From contig OZ245013.1 of the NCBI GenBank assembly GCA_965223675.1, positions 2,170,001 to 2,234,000 on the forward strand: 64,000 bases of DNA, read 5' to 3'. The notes under the pieces are model-generated. The model worked only from the letters and a program-made list of their open reading frames with translations, made no database searches and was not told the origin of the DNA. This document shows positions 18,761-28,923 of this stretch, one piece after another (the first letter of the stretch is position 1; each line of letters opens with the position of its first letter). The position numbers and the translations under genes were made by a program. This DNA is from JAGQKC01 sp965223675. GTDB lineage: Bacteria > Nitrospirota > Nitrospiria > Nitrospirales > UBA8639.

Positions 18761-20518
18761 CTATCTGTCGCATTCCCCCATCACGATGTCATAAGTCCCA
18801 AAAATCGTAATAATGTCTGAGATAAGGTACCCACGGGCCATATGATCAAACGCCCCCATATGGACAAATGAGGGTGAACGGATTTTCATCCGATAGGGCC
18901 GTGGACTTCCGTCACTAATCAGGAAAAACCCTAATTCTCCTTTTGGCACCTCAGTGGCACAATACGTCTCACCCTTAGGCGGCTTAAACCCTTGAGTAAA
19001 AATGATGAAGTGGTGAATGAGACTTTGCATGTCTCTCATCACATCTGGCTTCGGAGGAGGAATGACTTTTGAATCTTCAGCAATGATCGGTCCTTCAGGA
19101 ATCTGATCTAAACACTGTTCGATGATTCGTGCACTCTGACGCATTTCTTCGACACGGATCCAATACCGATCGTAGGTATCGCCATCTTTTCCCACCGGAA
19201 CTTCCCATTCAACCCGATCATAGACACCATAGGGCTCTAATTTACGTATATCGTATGCCACTCCAGACCCACGAAGGCTAGGACCGGTCAGACCAAAGTT
19301 AATCGCATCTTCTCCTGAAATCACTGCTACACCTTTTGTGCGAGCAAGCCAAATACGATTTTGCTTAAGCAGCGTATCGTACTCTTCAATATGTTCAGAA
19401 AATGTCCGTAAAAACTCCTTCAAACTTGCGATGATTTCCGGGGTCAGGTCACTGTCGACTCCTCCAAATCGAAAGTAATTCAAAGTCAATCGAGCCCCAC
19501 ACAACTTCTCGAACATATCTAACAGCACTTCACGCTCTCTGAACGTGAAAAAGAACACGGTCATCGCTCCTATATCGAGCGCTTGCGTGCCTAACCAAAA
19601 TAGATGACCGATGATTCGCTGCATTTCAGCTACAATCGTGCGCACATACTCAGCCCGTTCTGGAATAGTTATACCCACTAACTTCTCAACGGCACGTACA
19701 TAGGCATAATTGTTCGTCATCGCGCAGACATAATCTAGACGATCCGTATGCGGGAGGATCTGCATGTAATGAAGACCCTCAGCCAGTTTTTCTACGCCGC
19801 GATGCAAATACCCAAGATCGGGAACGGCTTTTGTCACCCGCTCTCCATCCAACTCTAACACCACACGTAAGACACCATGTGTACTCGGATGCTGCGGACC
19901 CATATTCAACAACATCTCGGTTGTACGTTTTGAATCCTCAGGCGAATCGCCAGCCATAAATTGATGTCGTTGATCTGACGGAATCTCGCTCTCTGACCAT
20001 TCACTCTCCGGCTCATCCAGCCGGGGAATAAAGTCCATTTGACTTCTCCACCCTTTCCCTTCCGCTGGAAAATCTTTCCGAAGCGGATACCCTTCATCGT
20101 AATCCTCCGGCATCAAAATCCGCCGAAGATCTGGATGGCCGACAAACCGAATACCCATGAGATCAAAGACTTCTCGCTCGAGAAAGTTCGCTCCTCCCCA
20201 AATATGGCAAATCGAGGCTAGGCTGGGATCCTCTTCAAATACCCGAATTTTCACACGAATTCTCGTCCCATGGGGTAACGAAAGAAAATGGTAAATCACT
20301 TCGAAGCGTTCAAGGTCGTCAGGATAATCAGCAGAGCAGATATCCGTCATATGATCAAACGCCATAGCGGGATCATCGTGCAGAAACCGGGCAACTTCTC
20401 CCCACGCTTCCCGCTGAACTTGAGCCGACAGCTCCTGGCGCTTCGGATCTTTACTGACCGCTATGACAGCCTCTGGAAACTGTTCCTGTAGCGTTTTAAG
20501 AACCGGATGCATGATCAA
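18761..20518 (-). CDS. nuoCD: NADH-quinone oxidoreductase subunit C/D (fused)
   Basis: One polypeptide of 585 residues combines NuoC (about 1-165) and NuoD (about 200-585), as in enterobacteria and Nitrospira. The NuoC part shows WGGANFLEREVFDLMGI and GHPDLRRILMPEDY. NuoD starts with GPQHPSTHGVLR at 207-218, continues with LHRGVEKLAEG, and forms the quinone pocket with NuoB. The fusion linker is acidic and serine-rich. The start is the ATG at 20518 or the in-frame ATG two codons later. Confidence 0.97.
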   Translation of the reverse strand: MIMHPVLKTLQEQFPEAVIAVSKDPKRQELSAQVQREAWGEVARFLHDDPAMAFDHMTDICSADYPDDLERFEVIYHFLSLPHGTRIRVKIRVFEEDPSLASICHIWGGANFLEREVFDLMGIRFVGHPDLRRILMPEDYDEGYPLRKDFPAEGKGWRSQMDFIPRLDEPESEWSESEIPSDQRHQFMAGDSPEDSKRTTEMLLNMGPQHPSTHGVLRVVLELDGERVTKAVPDLGYLHRGVEKLAEGLHYMQILPHTDRLDYVCAMTNNYAYVRAVEKLVGITIPERAEYVRTIVAEMQRIIGHLFWLGTQALDIGAMTVFFFTFREREVLLDMFEKLCGARLTLNYFRFGGVDSDLTPEIIASLKEFLRTFSEHIEEYDTLLKQNRIWLARTKGVAVISGEDAINFGLTGPSLRGSGVAYDIRKLEPYGVYDRVEWEVPVGKDGDTYDRYWIRVEEMRQSARIIEQCLDQIPEGPIIAEDSKVIPPPKPDVMRDMQSLIHHFIIFTQGFKPPKGETYCATEVPKGELGFFLISDGSPRPYRMKIRSPSFVHMGAFDHMARGYLISDIITIFGTYDIVMGECDR

Positions 20519-20599
20519 GTATCCTGTGCACAGTATTCTTCCTGACGGGTCCTAGCTTTTCCTCGTTATGAGAAATCAGCTAGAGACAGAGGAATCGAC

Positions 20600-21079
20600 T
20601 TACTTAACGAACACCTTCTCTTGCTGAATTTTTTCTTGAAGTTTGATTAATCCATCAAGAAGGGCTTCTGGACGTGGAGGACAACCAGCGATATAGACAT
20701 CTACCGGTACAATCTGATCAACGCCTTGCACGACACTGTAACTATTATAGTGATTACCCGACGTCGCACAGGAGCCCATAGAAATCACGTAACGAGGCTC
20801 GGCCATTTGATCATAAATACGACGAATGACTGGAGCCATCTTCCGACACACGGTGCCTGCCACAATCATCAAATCTGATTGCCGAGGGGAAGCCCGAAAC
20901 ACGCCTGCACCAAATCGATCAATGTCATATCGCGAAGAAACGGATGCAATCATTTCAATCGCACAACAGGCTAATCCAAAGGTCATCGGCCATAATGCTG
21001 ATTTCCGAGCCCAACTGATAAAATAATCTAGTTGAGTCGTAACAATGTTAGGTTCAAGCTGTCGTTCAAGAAAACTCAT
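20600..21079 (-). CDS. nuoB: NADH-quinone oxidoreductase subunit B
   Basis: NuoB holds the terminal cluster N2 that reduces quinone. Its ligands are in place: adjacent Cys38-Cys39 (GLACCAIEM), Cys104 (SMGSCATSG) and Cys133 (AGCPPRPEA). It has 159 residues, typical of the short form. An 81-bp gap separates it from nuoCD and a 154-bp gap from nuoA. Confidence 0.98.
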   Translation of the reverse strand: MSFLERQLEPNIVTTQLDYFISWARKSALWPMTFGLACCAIEMIASVSSRYDIDRFGAGVFRASPRQSDLMIVAGTVCRKMAPVIRRIYDQMAEPRYVISMGSCATSGNHYNSYSVVQGVDQIVPVDVYIAGCPPRPEALLDGLIKLQEKIQQEKVFVK

Positions 21080-21233
21080 CCTCGCTCAATCCCATCAAGC
21101 TCGCTGATCACCCATTGAGAATTTATCTCTAATCGTATGAGTTCATTAGGAAAAAACTGTATGAACTACTTTGTGTTAGCGGGCTATTTTATCTGTTCAA
21201 GACACAGTTTGGCTAGGTCTAATGGCCTATTTT

Positions 21234-21605
21234 TTATTCCCAATCCAATGCGCCTTTTTTCCATACATACCAAAAACCAACAACCAGGATAGCGATAAAT
21301 AACCCCATCTCGATCAGCCCCAACAACCCAAGCTCTTTGAAGGCCACCGCCCAAGGAAACATGAAGACAATCTCGATATCAAAAATGACAAAGAGCATCG
21401 CAATGATGTAGTAGCGCATGGGAAATTGAATGCGCGCGTCCATAAATAACGGACTTCCACTCTCATATGGGAGTAATTTCGCTCGGTAGGGACGACTGGG
21501 GCGTAACGCAATACCAACGAGTAGCGATCCCAACCCGAAGGCAGCACCTAATATGACGAAAATGACGATAGGAATATAGTTTAATGGGACGGACTCACCA
21601 CCCAT
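21234..21605 (-). CDS. nuoA: NADH-quinone oxidoreductase subunit A
   Basis: This is a three-helix membrane subunit of complex I, 123 residues. The family loop YRAKLLPYESGSPL (the conserved E-S-G region near the quinone channel) and FVIFDIEIVFMFPWAV are both present. It is the first nuo gene. The operon promoter should lie in the 120 bp between it and the methyltransferase stop, or upstream of the methyltransferase if the two are co-transcribed. Confidence 0.96.
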   Translation of the reverse strand: MGGESVPLNYIPIVIFVILGAAFGLGSLLVGIALRPSRPYRAKLLPYESGSPLFMDARIQFPMRYYIIAMLFVIFDIEIVFMFPWAVAFKELGLLGLIEMGLFIAILVVGFWYVWKKGALDWE

Positions 21606-21728
21606 AATCCACCTCTTCAGACATCACTGAATGTTGTTGCACCATTCATCCTTTACTACAATGGACATCAATAATGCCAATGCGTTCATTCCTATTCTCG
21701 CTGTTTGTGGCACGTTGCTTGCCAAACG

Positions 21729-22844
21729 TTACCTTTCTGGACCCGTACCAAGCAAAGCCCCATCAAAAAATGGTCGAAATGTGAGACCGGCTAACGATGG
21801 GGATTCCACTCCTTTATGTTGGATGAACACTTTAAATGTTTGCCCCATACTTTGCGGCCGTAAGAATTGAATCGCCAATTGCATTTCCTCTGACCCTGGA
21901 TCCAACTGAGAAAGCATCATGTCAGCGCCAAGGCCAAGAAGGAAATTCATGAGATTGGTGTAGCCCGTGACTTTTAGCCCACCGTGAAGTCCATGCGTGG
22001 CCAAGGCAGTAAAATTGACATGGGCAGTAATGTCTTGTTCTCCTACGCGAACATACGGATTTGTGGACACCTTATGCTGGTAATAACACAGTAAAGTTCC
22101 ATCTTTTCGCGAGACATCATAATAGTCTTGGGCTGTATGACCATAATCAATCGTAAGCACAAAACCGCGTTCCAGCACACGTGCAACGTCTTTCATCCAA
22201 CGTACAGATTCCAAATGAATTTCCGTGCAATAACCTTGCGGCCATTGTGTGTCCATCCCATCTAAGTAGTCGTCAATATCTGAAATGGTCAGATCTTCAC
22301 ACCGTTCACAAAATTCCCCGTCACGATAGTCAACCATGATTTCTTTTAGGGTTTTTTCTGTACGCTTAATGCGGTGAACAGGTAGTGCATCCACAAATTC
22401 ATTAGAAAAAACCACACCATGAACAGATTGCGTATCTAAGTCAGCCAATGATGAATGCCATTCAACCAACCATCCTTTTTCAATGTATTCATGAAGATTG
22501 CGCTCTTGAATACTTTTCATGACTTGGCTACGTTCAACCAAGAGATAGGTAAGGCGCTGAGAAAAGTCTGAATTTAGTTTGGAACATTCTCGAAGCAACT
22601 CTTGAGCAAATAGGCCTTTTCCCGGTCCCATTTCAATCACTGTAAACCGAGTCGGATGACCGAGAAGTTCGTCACACTCTCGTATTTGTTTACAGACGCA
22701 TTGCGCCAATAGTGGATGGACATCAGAGGCCGTATAAAAGTCTCCTGACCACCCTATACGCGAATCCTCTTTCACCTGATCAGAAGAGGGAGAACCCACT
22801 GTCATATAGTATCCTTCATGTTCATCGTAGAGGGCCAGTTCCAT
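21729..22844 (-). CDS. MidA/NDUFAF7-type SAM-dependent methyltransferase
   Basis: This protein arginine methyltransferase-like enzyme is of the DUF185 family. The mitochondrial member NDUFAF7 dimethylates an arginine of the NuoD homologue NDUFS2 during complex I assembly. The family start FMELALYDEHEGYY, the SAM site VIEMGPGKGLFAQELL and the later GFVLTIDYGH are visible. It lies directly upstream of nuoA on the same strand, which suggests the same role. The first ATG (22844) is probably not the true start: family-like sequence (IIDEIARLGPITFARF) continues in frame to about 22904 and the frame stays open to 22970, without ATG, GTG or TTG. Confidence 0.85.
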   Translation of the reverse strand: MELALYDEHEGYYMTVGSPSSDQVKEDSRIGWSGDFYTASDVHPLLAQCVCKQIRECDELLGHPTRFTVIEMGPGKGLFAQELLRECSKLNSDFSQRLTYLLVERSQVMKSIQERNLHEYIEKGWLVEWHSSLADLDTQSVHGVVFSNEFVDALPVHRIKRTEKTLKEIMVDYRDGEFCERCEDLTISDIDDYLDGMDTQWPQGYCTEIHLESVRWMKDVARVLERGFVLTIDYGHTAQDYYDVSRKDGTLLCYYQHKVSTNPYVRVGEQDITAHVNFTALATHGLHGGLKVTGYTNLMNFLLGLGADMMLSQLDPGSEEMQLAIQFLRPQSMGQTFKVFIQHKGVESPSLAGLTFRPFFDGALLGTGPER

Positions 22845-22973
22845 AAAGCGTGCAAACGTGATGGGACCTAACCGAGCAATTTCGTCGATGATTCGTTGTT
22901 GAAGAATAGAATGGTAGCTCCCACTAGAGTGATAGAGAATCCAGCGACCCTTAGAGCTGGCTAATATTTCTTA

Positions 22974-23172
22974 GAAAGAAACCCCGTACGATAAGGGCCA
23001 AAGGATAAGCAAGTCAAGCAAGATGGAGTGGATCAAACTCGCGCAAAATTTTTGAAACAGCGAATGACCAAGCAGAAGATTTTAGTACATAGCGGTAAAG
23101 GACCACTCCTTAGGAGTGTCGAGTGGACTCACAGAGGGCAGAACATACTTCAACGAATAGACACAGGCTCAA
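22974..23172. other. Spacer between secA and the methyltransferase
   Basis: About 200 bp after the secA stop, with no open frame of note and no clear terminator hairpin followed by a T-run. It should contain the promoter for the methyltransferase and perhaps the nuo operon. Confidence 0.4.
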
Positions 23173-25887
23173 TCACGCACCATGACATTTTTTATATTTT
23201 TTTCCGCTTCCACAGGGACAAGGATCATTGCGTCCAACTTTTTCCTGAGTGCGGACAACGGTCTTCTGTGCCGGTGCCGACTCTTCGCCTCGGTTAAAGC
23301 TCATCTGTGGGGCACTCGGCGCCTCGGCAATGGGTTCAGGCCGCTCGCCTCTGACAAGCTGAACTTTAAACAACCGTTCCAACGCTTCGCCTTTAATCCG
23401 CGCCATCATCCCGGCAAACATATCATAGCCTTCACGCTTATATTCGGCCAAGGGATCTTTTTGGCCGTACCCGCGAAGACCGATCCCGTCGCGCAGCTGA
23501 TCCATGCCGAGCAGATGATCTTTCCATTGTTGATCAATGACTTGGAGTAAAACGGTTTTCTCCAAAAACCGATACATTTCATGAGTGATGCCTTGTTCTT
23601 CGGCTGCACGAGCTTCTTTCTCTTTATACGCCGCTTGGACTTTCTCTCTGACTTCTTCTCGTAACCCATCACGGCCCATTTCTTTGAGTTCATCGAGGCG
23701 TAAAAAGTCAAGGCCAAATTGACCATGGATTTGTTCGACAAACCCATCAATATCCCACTCTTCAGCATATTGCTCTTCTGGACAATAGGTATCGACTAAC
23801 GTGTCGATGGTATCCGTGATCATGTCCTGAACTTCTGAAGACAAGTCATCCGCGCCCAACACGGTAGCACGATGTTCATAAATCACCTGTCGTTGTTTAT
23901 TCATGACATCGTCATATTCAAGCAGGTGTTTCCTGATTTCAAAATTATGCCCCTCAACTTTCTTCTGGGCATTTTCAATCGACTTACTCACCATCTTATG
24001 TTCGATGGGAATGCCTTCCTCCATGCCTAACTTGAGCATCAGGTTCGAGACCCGCTCCGACGCAAAAATTCGCATCAAGTCATCTTCTAAGGACAGAAAG
24101 AACCGTGAAGATCCTGGGTCACCCTGACGGCCGGCTCTCCCTCGAAGCTGATTATCGATGCGTCGACTCTCATGTCGTTCAGTACCGACAATATGGACTC
24201 CACCAAGGGCCAGGACTTCCTCTTTATTCGCTTCACATTCTTTCTTGATTTTCTCATAGGCAGCGGCCTGTTGCTCTTCTGTGAGCCCTTCATCTTTATA
24301 GATGACTTGCTGCTTGAACAGAGCCTCCGGACTTCCACCTAACAGAATATCGGTTCCTCTTCCCGCCATATTCGTCGCGAGTGTGACAGCCCCCTTCTGA
24401 CCAGCCAAGGCAATAATTTCAGCTTCTTTCTCATGAAATTTAGCGTTCAACACATGATGTTTGATTCCACGATGTTTGAGCAGCGCAGAAAGGCGTTCTG
24501 ATTTTTCAATCGAAATGGTTCCTACTAAGACCGGCTGGCCTTGTTCATGGTACTCCTTGATTTCATCAGCGATCGCATTAAATTTTTCTTTTTCTGTGCG
24601 ATAGACGACATCGGCATAATCCTTCCGGATCATCGGACGATTGGTAGGGATGACGTTCACATCTAAATTATAAATTTTGGCAAACTCTGCAGCTTCAGTA
24701 TCGGCCGTTCCCGTCATTCCCGCCAACTTTTCATACATTCTGAAGAAATTTTGAAACGTAACAGAAGCCAACGTTTGGTTTTCATTGGCAATCTTCACGC
24801 CCTCTTTAGCCTCTACCGCTTGATGAAGCCCATCACTCCAACGACGTCCTGGCATCAACCGACCCGTAAACTCATCGACAATGATTACTTCACCATCTTT
24901 CACGACATAGTCCACATCACGTTTGTAGAGCACATGGGCTTGGAGTGCTTTAATGACATGATGCACGAGACTTAAATGTTTCATGTCATACAGATTATCG
25001 ACTCCAAGTTGCTGTTCAACCTTCGCGTTCCCCTCATCCGTGAGCGTCACGGTTTTAGTTTTTTCCTCGATCGTGTAATCAGTTTCTTTCTGCAATTTAG
25101 GGATGACGCTATTGATTCGGTAGTACATATCGGTGCTGGCCTCAGCTGGCCCCGAGATGATCAGCGGCGTACGCGCCTCATCGATTAAAATGCTATCGAC
25201 TTCGTCCACGATCGCAAAGTAGGGTTTACGCTGAACGTACTGACTCAAATCTGTGACAGTCAGATTATCCCTGAGATAATCAAATCCGTACTCATTGTTG
25301 GTCCCATAGGTAATGTCGGCCTGATAGGCTTCCTGCCTTGTGCAGGGTCGTAAATGTTGCAGCCGTTTATCCGGAGCATCATAGTCAGGATCAAAGAGAA
25401 ACGACGCATCATGTTGAATGATCCCCAGAGACAAACCCAAGCTATGATAGAGTGGGCCCATCCATTGGGCATCACGTTTAGCCAAGTAATCATTGACCGT
25501 CACGAGATGCGTGCCTTTTCCAGCTAACGCATTGAGATAGATAGGGAGGGTCGCGACTAGCGTTTTTCCTTCACCAGTTCTCATTTCAGCGATACGTCCT
25601 TGGTGAAGCACCATGCCACCTAAAAGCTGGACATCAAAATGGCGCATGCCCAAACGCCGTTTGGACATCTCTCGACAAACGGCAAAGGCTTCAGGAAGTA
25701 CATCATCCAAGGTCTGACCTGCCTCTAATTGCTTCTTGAATTTTTGAGTATTATCAGCTAGGGCTTCATCGGAGAGAGGCGTAAGCGACGCTTCTAACTC
25801 GTTGATCTTGTCGATGACTGGCTTGAAAGCTTTCAGTTCACGATCGTTCTTACTTCCAAAGAGAATGTTCAGCAATTGAATAAACAT
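23173..25887 (-). CDS. secA: Preprotein translocase ATPase SecA
   Basis: SecA is the cytoplasmic motor that pushes secretory proteins through SecYEG. It has 904 residues. The Walker A region MRTGEGKTLVATLPIYLNAL is followed by the DEVDSILIDEARTPLIISG box, VTLATNMAGRGTDILLGGSP and the QLRGRAGRQGDPGSSRFFLS helicase motif. The extreme C-terminus carries the zinc/SecB-binding motif CPCGSGKKYKKCHG. It is complete and stands alone. Confidence 0.98.
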   Translation of the reverse strand: MFIQLLNILFGSKNDRELKAFKPVIDKINELEASLTPLSDEALADNTQKFKKQLEAGQTLDDVLPEAFAVCREMSKRRLGMRHFDVQLLGGMVLHQGRIAEMRTGEGKTLVATLPIYLNALAGKGTHLVTVNDYLAKRDAQWMGPLYHSLGLSLGIIQHDASFLFDPDYDAPDKRLQHLRPCTRQEAYQADITYGTNNEYGFDYLRDNLTVTDLSQYVQRKPYFAIVDEVDSILIDEARTPLIISGPAEASTDMYYRINSVIPKLQKETDYTIEEKTKTVTLTDEGNAKVEQQLGVDNLYDMKHLSLVHHVIKALQAHVLYKRDVDYVVKDGEVIIVDEFTGRLMPGRRWSDGLHQAVEAKEGVKIANENQTLASVTFQNFFRMYEKLAGMTGTADTEAAEFAKIYNLDVNVIPTNRPMIRKDYADVVYRTEKEKFNAIADEIKEYHEQGQPVLVGTISIEKSERLSALLKHRGIKHHVLNAKFHEKEAEIIALAGQKGAVTLATNMAGRGTDILLGGSPEALFKQQVIYKDEGLTEEQQAAAYEKIKKECEANKEEVLALGGVHIVGTERHESRRIDNQLRGRAGRQGDPGSSRFFLSLEDDLMRIFASERVSNLMLKLGMEEGIPIEHKMVSKSIENAQKKVEGHNFEIRKHLLEYDDVMNKQRQVIYEHRATVLGADDLSSEVQDMITDTIDTLVDTYCPEEQYAEEWDIDGFVEQIHGQFGLDFLRLDELKEMGRDGLREEVREKVQAAYKEKEARAAEEQGITHEMYRFLEKTVLLQVIDQQWKDHLLGMDQLRDGIGLRGYGQKDPLAEYKREGYDMFAGMMARIKGEALERLFKVQLVRGERPEPIAEAPSAPQMSFNRGEESAPAQKTVVRTQEKVGRNDPCPCGSGKKYKKCHGA

Positions 25888-26464
25888 GTTAAGGGATTTA
25901 CCTAGAGGATAAGCGTAAGCAGATTTTACTCTTTAGTATACCTGAATAGTGGCAGGAATCAAAAGAAAATGACTAGTTCTGACTTTTCCGTCGAGGAACA
26001 AACTTGTTGCGTCTTGCTCACGATTCTTATGACTTATCGTAGTAAATTCAAGCGACGCACTACTGGATAGTCCATAGAAAATTGTGTGAGAATCAACTTA
26101 CATTTAATCTGGTTCCTCTCCGATGAAACTCCCATCTGGAGCCATGATAAAACTGTCAACGAGCGGTGCGAAGGCATGAAGACCTCCATCATCTATTCCA
26201 CCCATGACCCGTGCATTTCCTCACACATAATTATCCCACAGAACTTCTATTTCAATTTAAAAAGATAATCCTCGCACGTCATCAGCAAAAGTGCTGACGA
26301 CAGGGCCAGAATGCACCATGGCAGAGAGTTCAGTATAGGACCTAGCCCGCCATAACCTCAGGTTCTGCGATAAGATCTGTCTTGCATAGTCGAGGTCCAT
26401 CACCAATGAAGACTATCGATTGGGACAACCCTGCCAAGCACAAAGTCGTGTCCCTGAAAAACCT
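25888..26464. other. Intergenic region, no gene seen
   Basis: These 577 bp lie upstream of secA and downstream of a hypothetical gene on the same strand. Only short open frames without family features occur. I see no hairpin with a T-run and no copy of the repeat families found elsewhere. Confidence 0.5.
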
Positions 26465-27058
26465 TTATCCTGCGATTTGCTCAACCCTGGCTTGCTGGCA
26501 CAGAGGATAAGAGAGTAAGAAATCATTGAGGCGTTGTTTCATATCTTGAAAGGAATTCCCGTACATATAGAGGGCGGTCTCTCTGGGGCCCTGCCAATAA
26601 CTGTGAACCTTGCCTTCTCCATCTAGAAGCCTGGTAAATTCATCGGAGACCGTGTCGAAATCACATTCTTGATACACGTGATCGGGAAGATCAACACCAT
26701 TCAAGTACACCGCGAGCCCCTCAGTTTTTCCAAGTGCAACCTCGCTATTGTCTGATTCGAAAATCAACTTTGATCCAATCGGAGCCCCAAGACTTTCCAA
26801 GGTCGAACAGATTAAAGGTGTCGCTTCTTCAAGAGGTACAGTGACCTGAATTTCCACATCGCAAAATTGAATCTCATTGTCTTCTCCAAGTTGCGTCCCT
26901 CCACCCGTCACCGACCCCATTCCTGCTTGTTTCAGTATCTCGTCAAGAGGATCCTCATATAAGTCGCCGCGATCTAGTGGCTGAGCACGATCGTTGAGTC
27001 GTGCAATGACATGCACTGGATCAGTCGTGTTTTTCTTTCCAAAGAGTTTACTCAACAT
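26465..27058 (-). CDS. Conserved-looking hypothetical protein, acidic, soluble
   Basis: This 197-residue protein has no signal peptide or membrane segment. The frame opens at 27151, but the ATG at 27058 has AAGGAG seven bases upstream and gives the clean start MLSKLFGKKNTTDP, so I use it. The protein is acidic and contains GSKLIFESDNSEVALGKTEG and ALYMYGNSFQDMKQRLNDFL. It looks like a single alpha/beta domain of a small family I cannot name. It is transcribed alone. Confidence 0.65.
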   Translation of the reverse strand: MLSKLFGKKNTTDPVHVIARLNDRAQPLDRGDLYEDPLDEILKQAGMGSVTGGGTQLGEDNEIQFCDVEIQVTVPLEEATPLICSTLESLGAPIGSKLIFESDNSEVALGKTEGLAVYLNGVDLPDHVYQECDFDTVSDEFTRLLDGEGKVHSYWQGPRETALYMYGNSFQDMKQRLNDFLLSYPLCQQARVEQIAG

Positions 27059-27456
27059 AAGAAGTCTCCTTACGGGTTTAGATTTATGAGAAAAGTTACA
27101 TTGATTTAAAACACAGGAGAGCAATCTTCCTTCAAAAGATTGAATGGCCACACCGTTGAAGTTTTCTGCGTCCTTAGAGGATCACATCGGCAGGGTGAAG
27201 AACTGGCTTGATTACCTCAAAACTTGTTACTGACAATTCATACGATTTCTTGGTCAATACTGAGGACTGTCCAGCAGGCTTACAGTTAGAAGTATGGGAA
27301 GAACATCAACCCTCACTAAATGGCAAGTGTAGCATCAGTGAGTAAACATAGTTATTCATACGTAGAAAAACCCAAAACCCTAACGTATCATCAGCACCAT
27401 CATGACCAAAAAGATCTTCAACAACGCATTCATGATCATTACGAAAGGAGATGACC
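27059..27456. other. Divergent intergenic region, no gene seen
   Basis: The spacer holds promoters for the hypothetical gene on the left and the PEP-CTERM gene on the right. AAAGGAG at 27444-27450 is the ribosome-binding site for the latter. No repeats were noticed. Confidence 0.45.
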
Positions 27457-28122
27457 ATGTTTCTTGATAGTCGTCCTACTCAACGATCATTGGGACTAGT
27501 GCTGATTATCTTAGTGCTATTTGCTCTGACCTCCCCTGCGATGAGTCACAACATTACATTCAACACAGATTTTGCCAATCCTGGAGCCGGACCGGGAATG
27601 ATTTTGGACCAAAGCAGTGTAAGTCCTGCTCGTATTTTTCAATACACGGAGGATGATGTCTTTGCCACCGCTGTCCGCGACTTAAGCTCTGAAAGTCACT
27701 ATCATTTGTTTGGCAATGGTATCGTGATCGGGGGAGATTCTGAAGGAGTAAAATTTACCTTTGGTGGACCGGATCCAACAACGCCGTTTAATGTCGAAAG
27801 CCTCGAAGTTTTGGAGCTTGGAACCGTCGATACGTTTTTTACTCCTTTTATGGGGAGCACAGCTGGGATGTCGGCTCAAGTCACCAGCACAGGGCTTTTC
27901 AATTTCGACCCAAATGCCTGGAGCGGAATTTCACACTTCACGGCATCCTTTGAGACACCGCTTCCTGGAACGGGAGCACGTCTCGTGTTTACAAATTTAG
28001 ATCTGCACCAAGCACAAACTAACACCGCCCCCGTCCCTGAGCCTTCCACGTTCAGCCTCTTCGGAATAGGCTTTGCCGGACTATGGTATTTACGCCGTAG
28101 AAGAGTACAAACCAGCGCATAG
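27457..28122 (+). CDS. PEP-CTERM sorting-domain protein
   Basis: This is an exported protein. After the signal peptide (about residues 10-29, VLIILVLFALTSPAMSH) comes a beta-rich domain of about 160 residues with no motif I recognise. The tail is a textbook PEP-CTERM signal: VPEPSTF, a hydrophobic helix (LFGIGFAGLWYL), then RRRR. Such proteins are processed by exosortase and released to the surface or matrix; no exosortase gene is in the window. The ATG at 27457 is preferred over the one at 27451 because it gives a normal spacing to AAAGGAG. Confidence 0.88.
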   Translation: MFLDSRPTQRSLGLVLIILVLFALTSPAMSHNITFNTDFANPGAGPGMILDQSSVSPARIFQYTEDDVFATAVRDLSSESHYHLFGNGIVIGGDSEGVKFTFGGPDPTTPFNVESLEVLELGTVDTFFTPFMGSTAGMSAQVTSTGLFNFDPNAWSGISHFTASFETPLPGTGARLVFTNLDLHQAQTNTAPVPEPSTFSLFGIGFAGLWYLRRRRVQTSA

Positions 28123-28290
28123 CCATATAGCGAAACACACGGTGAGAACTAATCGGCTCTTACCGTGTGATAGCCCGCTTCTGAGGAAATCGTAGTCACC
28201 AACACACGCCTTCCTTGACACCCCCAAATGGCCTTTCATAACATGAAAAGGCTGCATCGCGAACATTTCTGATAGATACGCCATATTCGC

Positions 28291-28923
28291 GTGACCGACT
28301 CATCGATTCCCGTTGCTGCCATGCCTGGTTGGATTCTCATTTTTACCATTGCAACAACAGGACTTTTTTCGCTTGTCACAATTGCAACGCTCCCTAGTTG
28401 GGGACAGAATTTCAAGGATGAAGACGTTGAAATGCTCGACGTGATCGAAGTCCCAGGCACAGCTTTCAAGCGAGAACCGCGTCAACTCTTATTCCCAACT
28501 CCCGAAATCGATTCTCTAGGCTCCTTTTCGAATCAGCAACTCATTCAGATTCCTCTCACACTCCAGATAGATCACCCGGCCTCCCAACCTCCCAGAGTCA
28601 TGGACCCTATCGGAAAAAGCCGAGGCATTCGTTCCTCTGTCAAACCTATTAAGGTCCCTCGTCCATCCTATCCACGTTTTGCTCGAGAACAAGGGTGGGA
28701 GGGCACAGCTATGCTCCGAGTTGCGGTAGAAGCCAATGGAAGCGTATCGAAGGCCACAATTCAGAAAAGTTCAGGGTTCTCCATATTAGACGAAAGCGCT
28801 CTTCAAGCCGTCAAACAGTGGGGGTTTGCCCCTGCAAAGAATGGAGAATTCTCCGTGGCTGCCATCGTCGACATCCCCATACGTTTTGACTTAAATCAAC
28901 CTAGTTATAGCGAATCCAAATAA
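28291..28923 (+). CDS. TonB-like energy-transducer protein (C-terminal TonB domain)
   Basis: This 210-residue protein has an N-terminal anchor (ILIFTIATTGLFSLVTIATL), a proline-containing linker and a complete TonB_C domain: PSYPRFAREQGWEGTAMLRV, AVEANGSVSKATIQKSSGFS, ALQAVKQWGFAPA. It resembles the TonB at 30084-30998. The start is uncertain: GTG at 28291 or ATG at 28321, neither with a strong Shine-Dalgarno. The last codons and stop (YSESK-stop) are formed by an inserted CTATAGC-type inverted-repeat element, so the natural C-terminus may have been slightly altered. Confidence 0.85.
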   Translation: MTDSSIPVAAMPGWILIFTIATTGLFSLVTIATLPSWGQNFKDEDVEMLDVIEVPGTAFKREPRQLLFPTPEIDSLGSFSNQQLIQIPLTLQIDHPASQPPRVMDPIGKSRGIRSSVKPIKVPRPSYPRFAREQGWEGTAMLRVAVEANGSVSKATIQKSSGFSILDESALQAVKQWGFAPAKNGEFSVAAIVDIPIRFDLNQPSYSESK

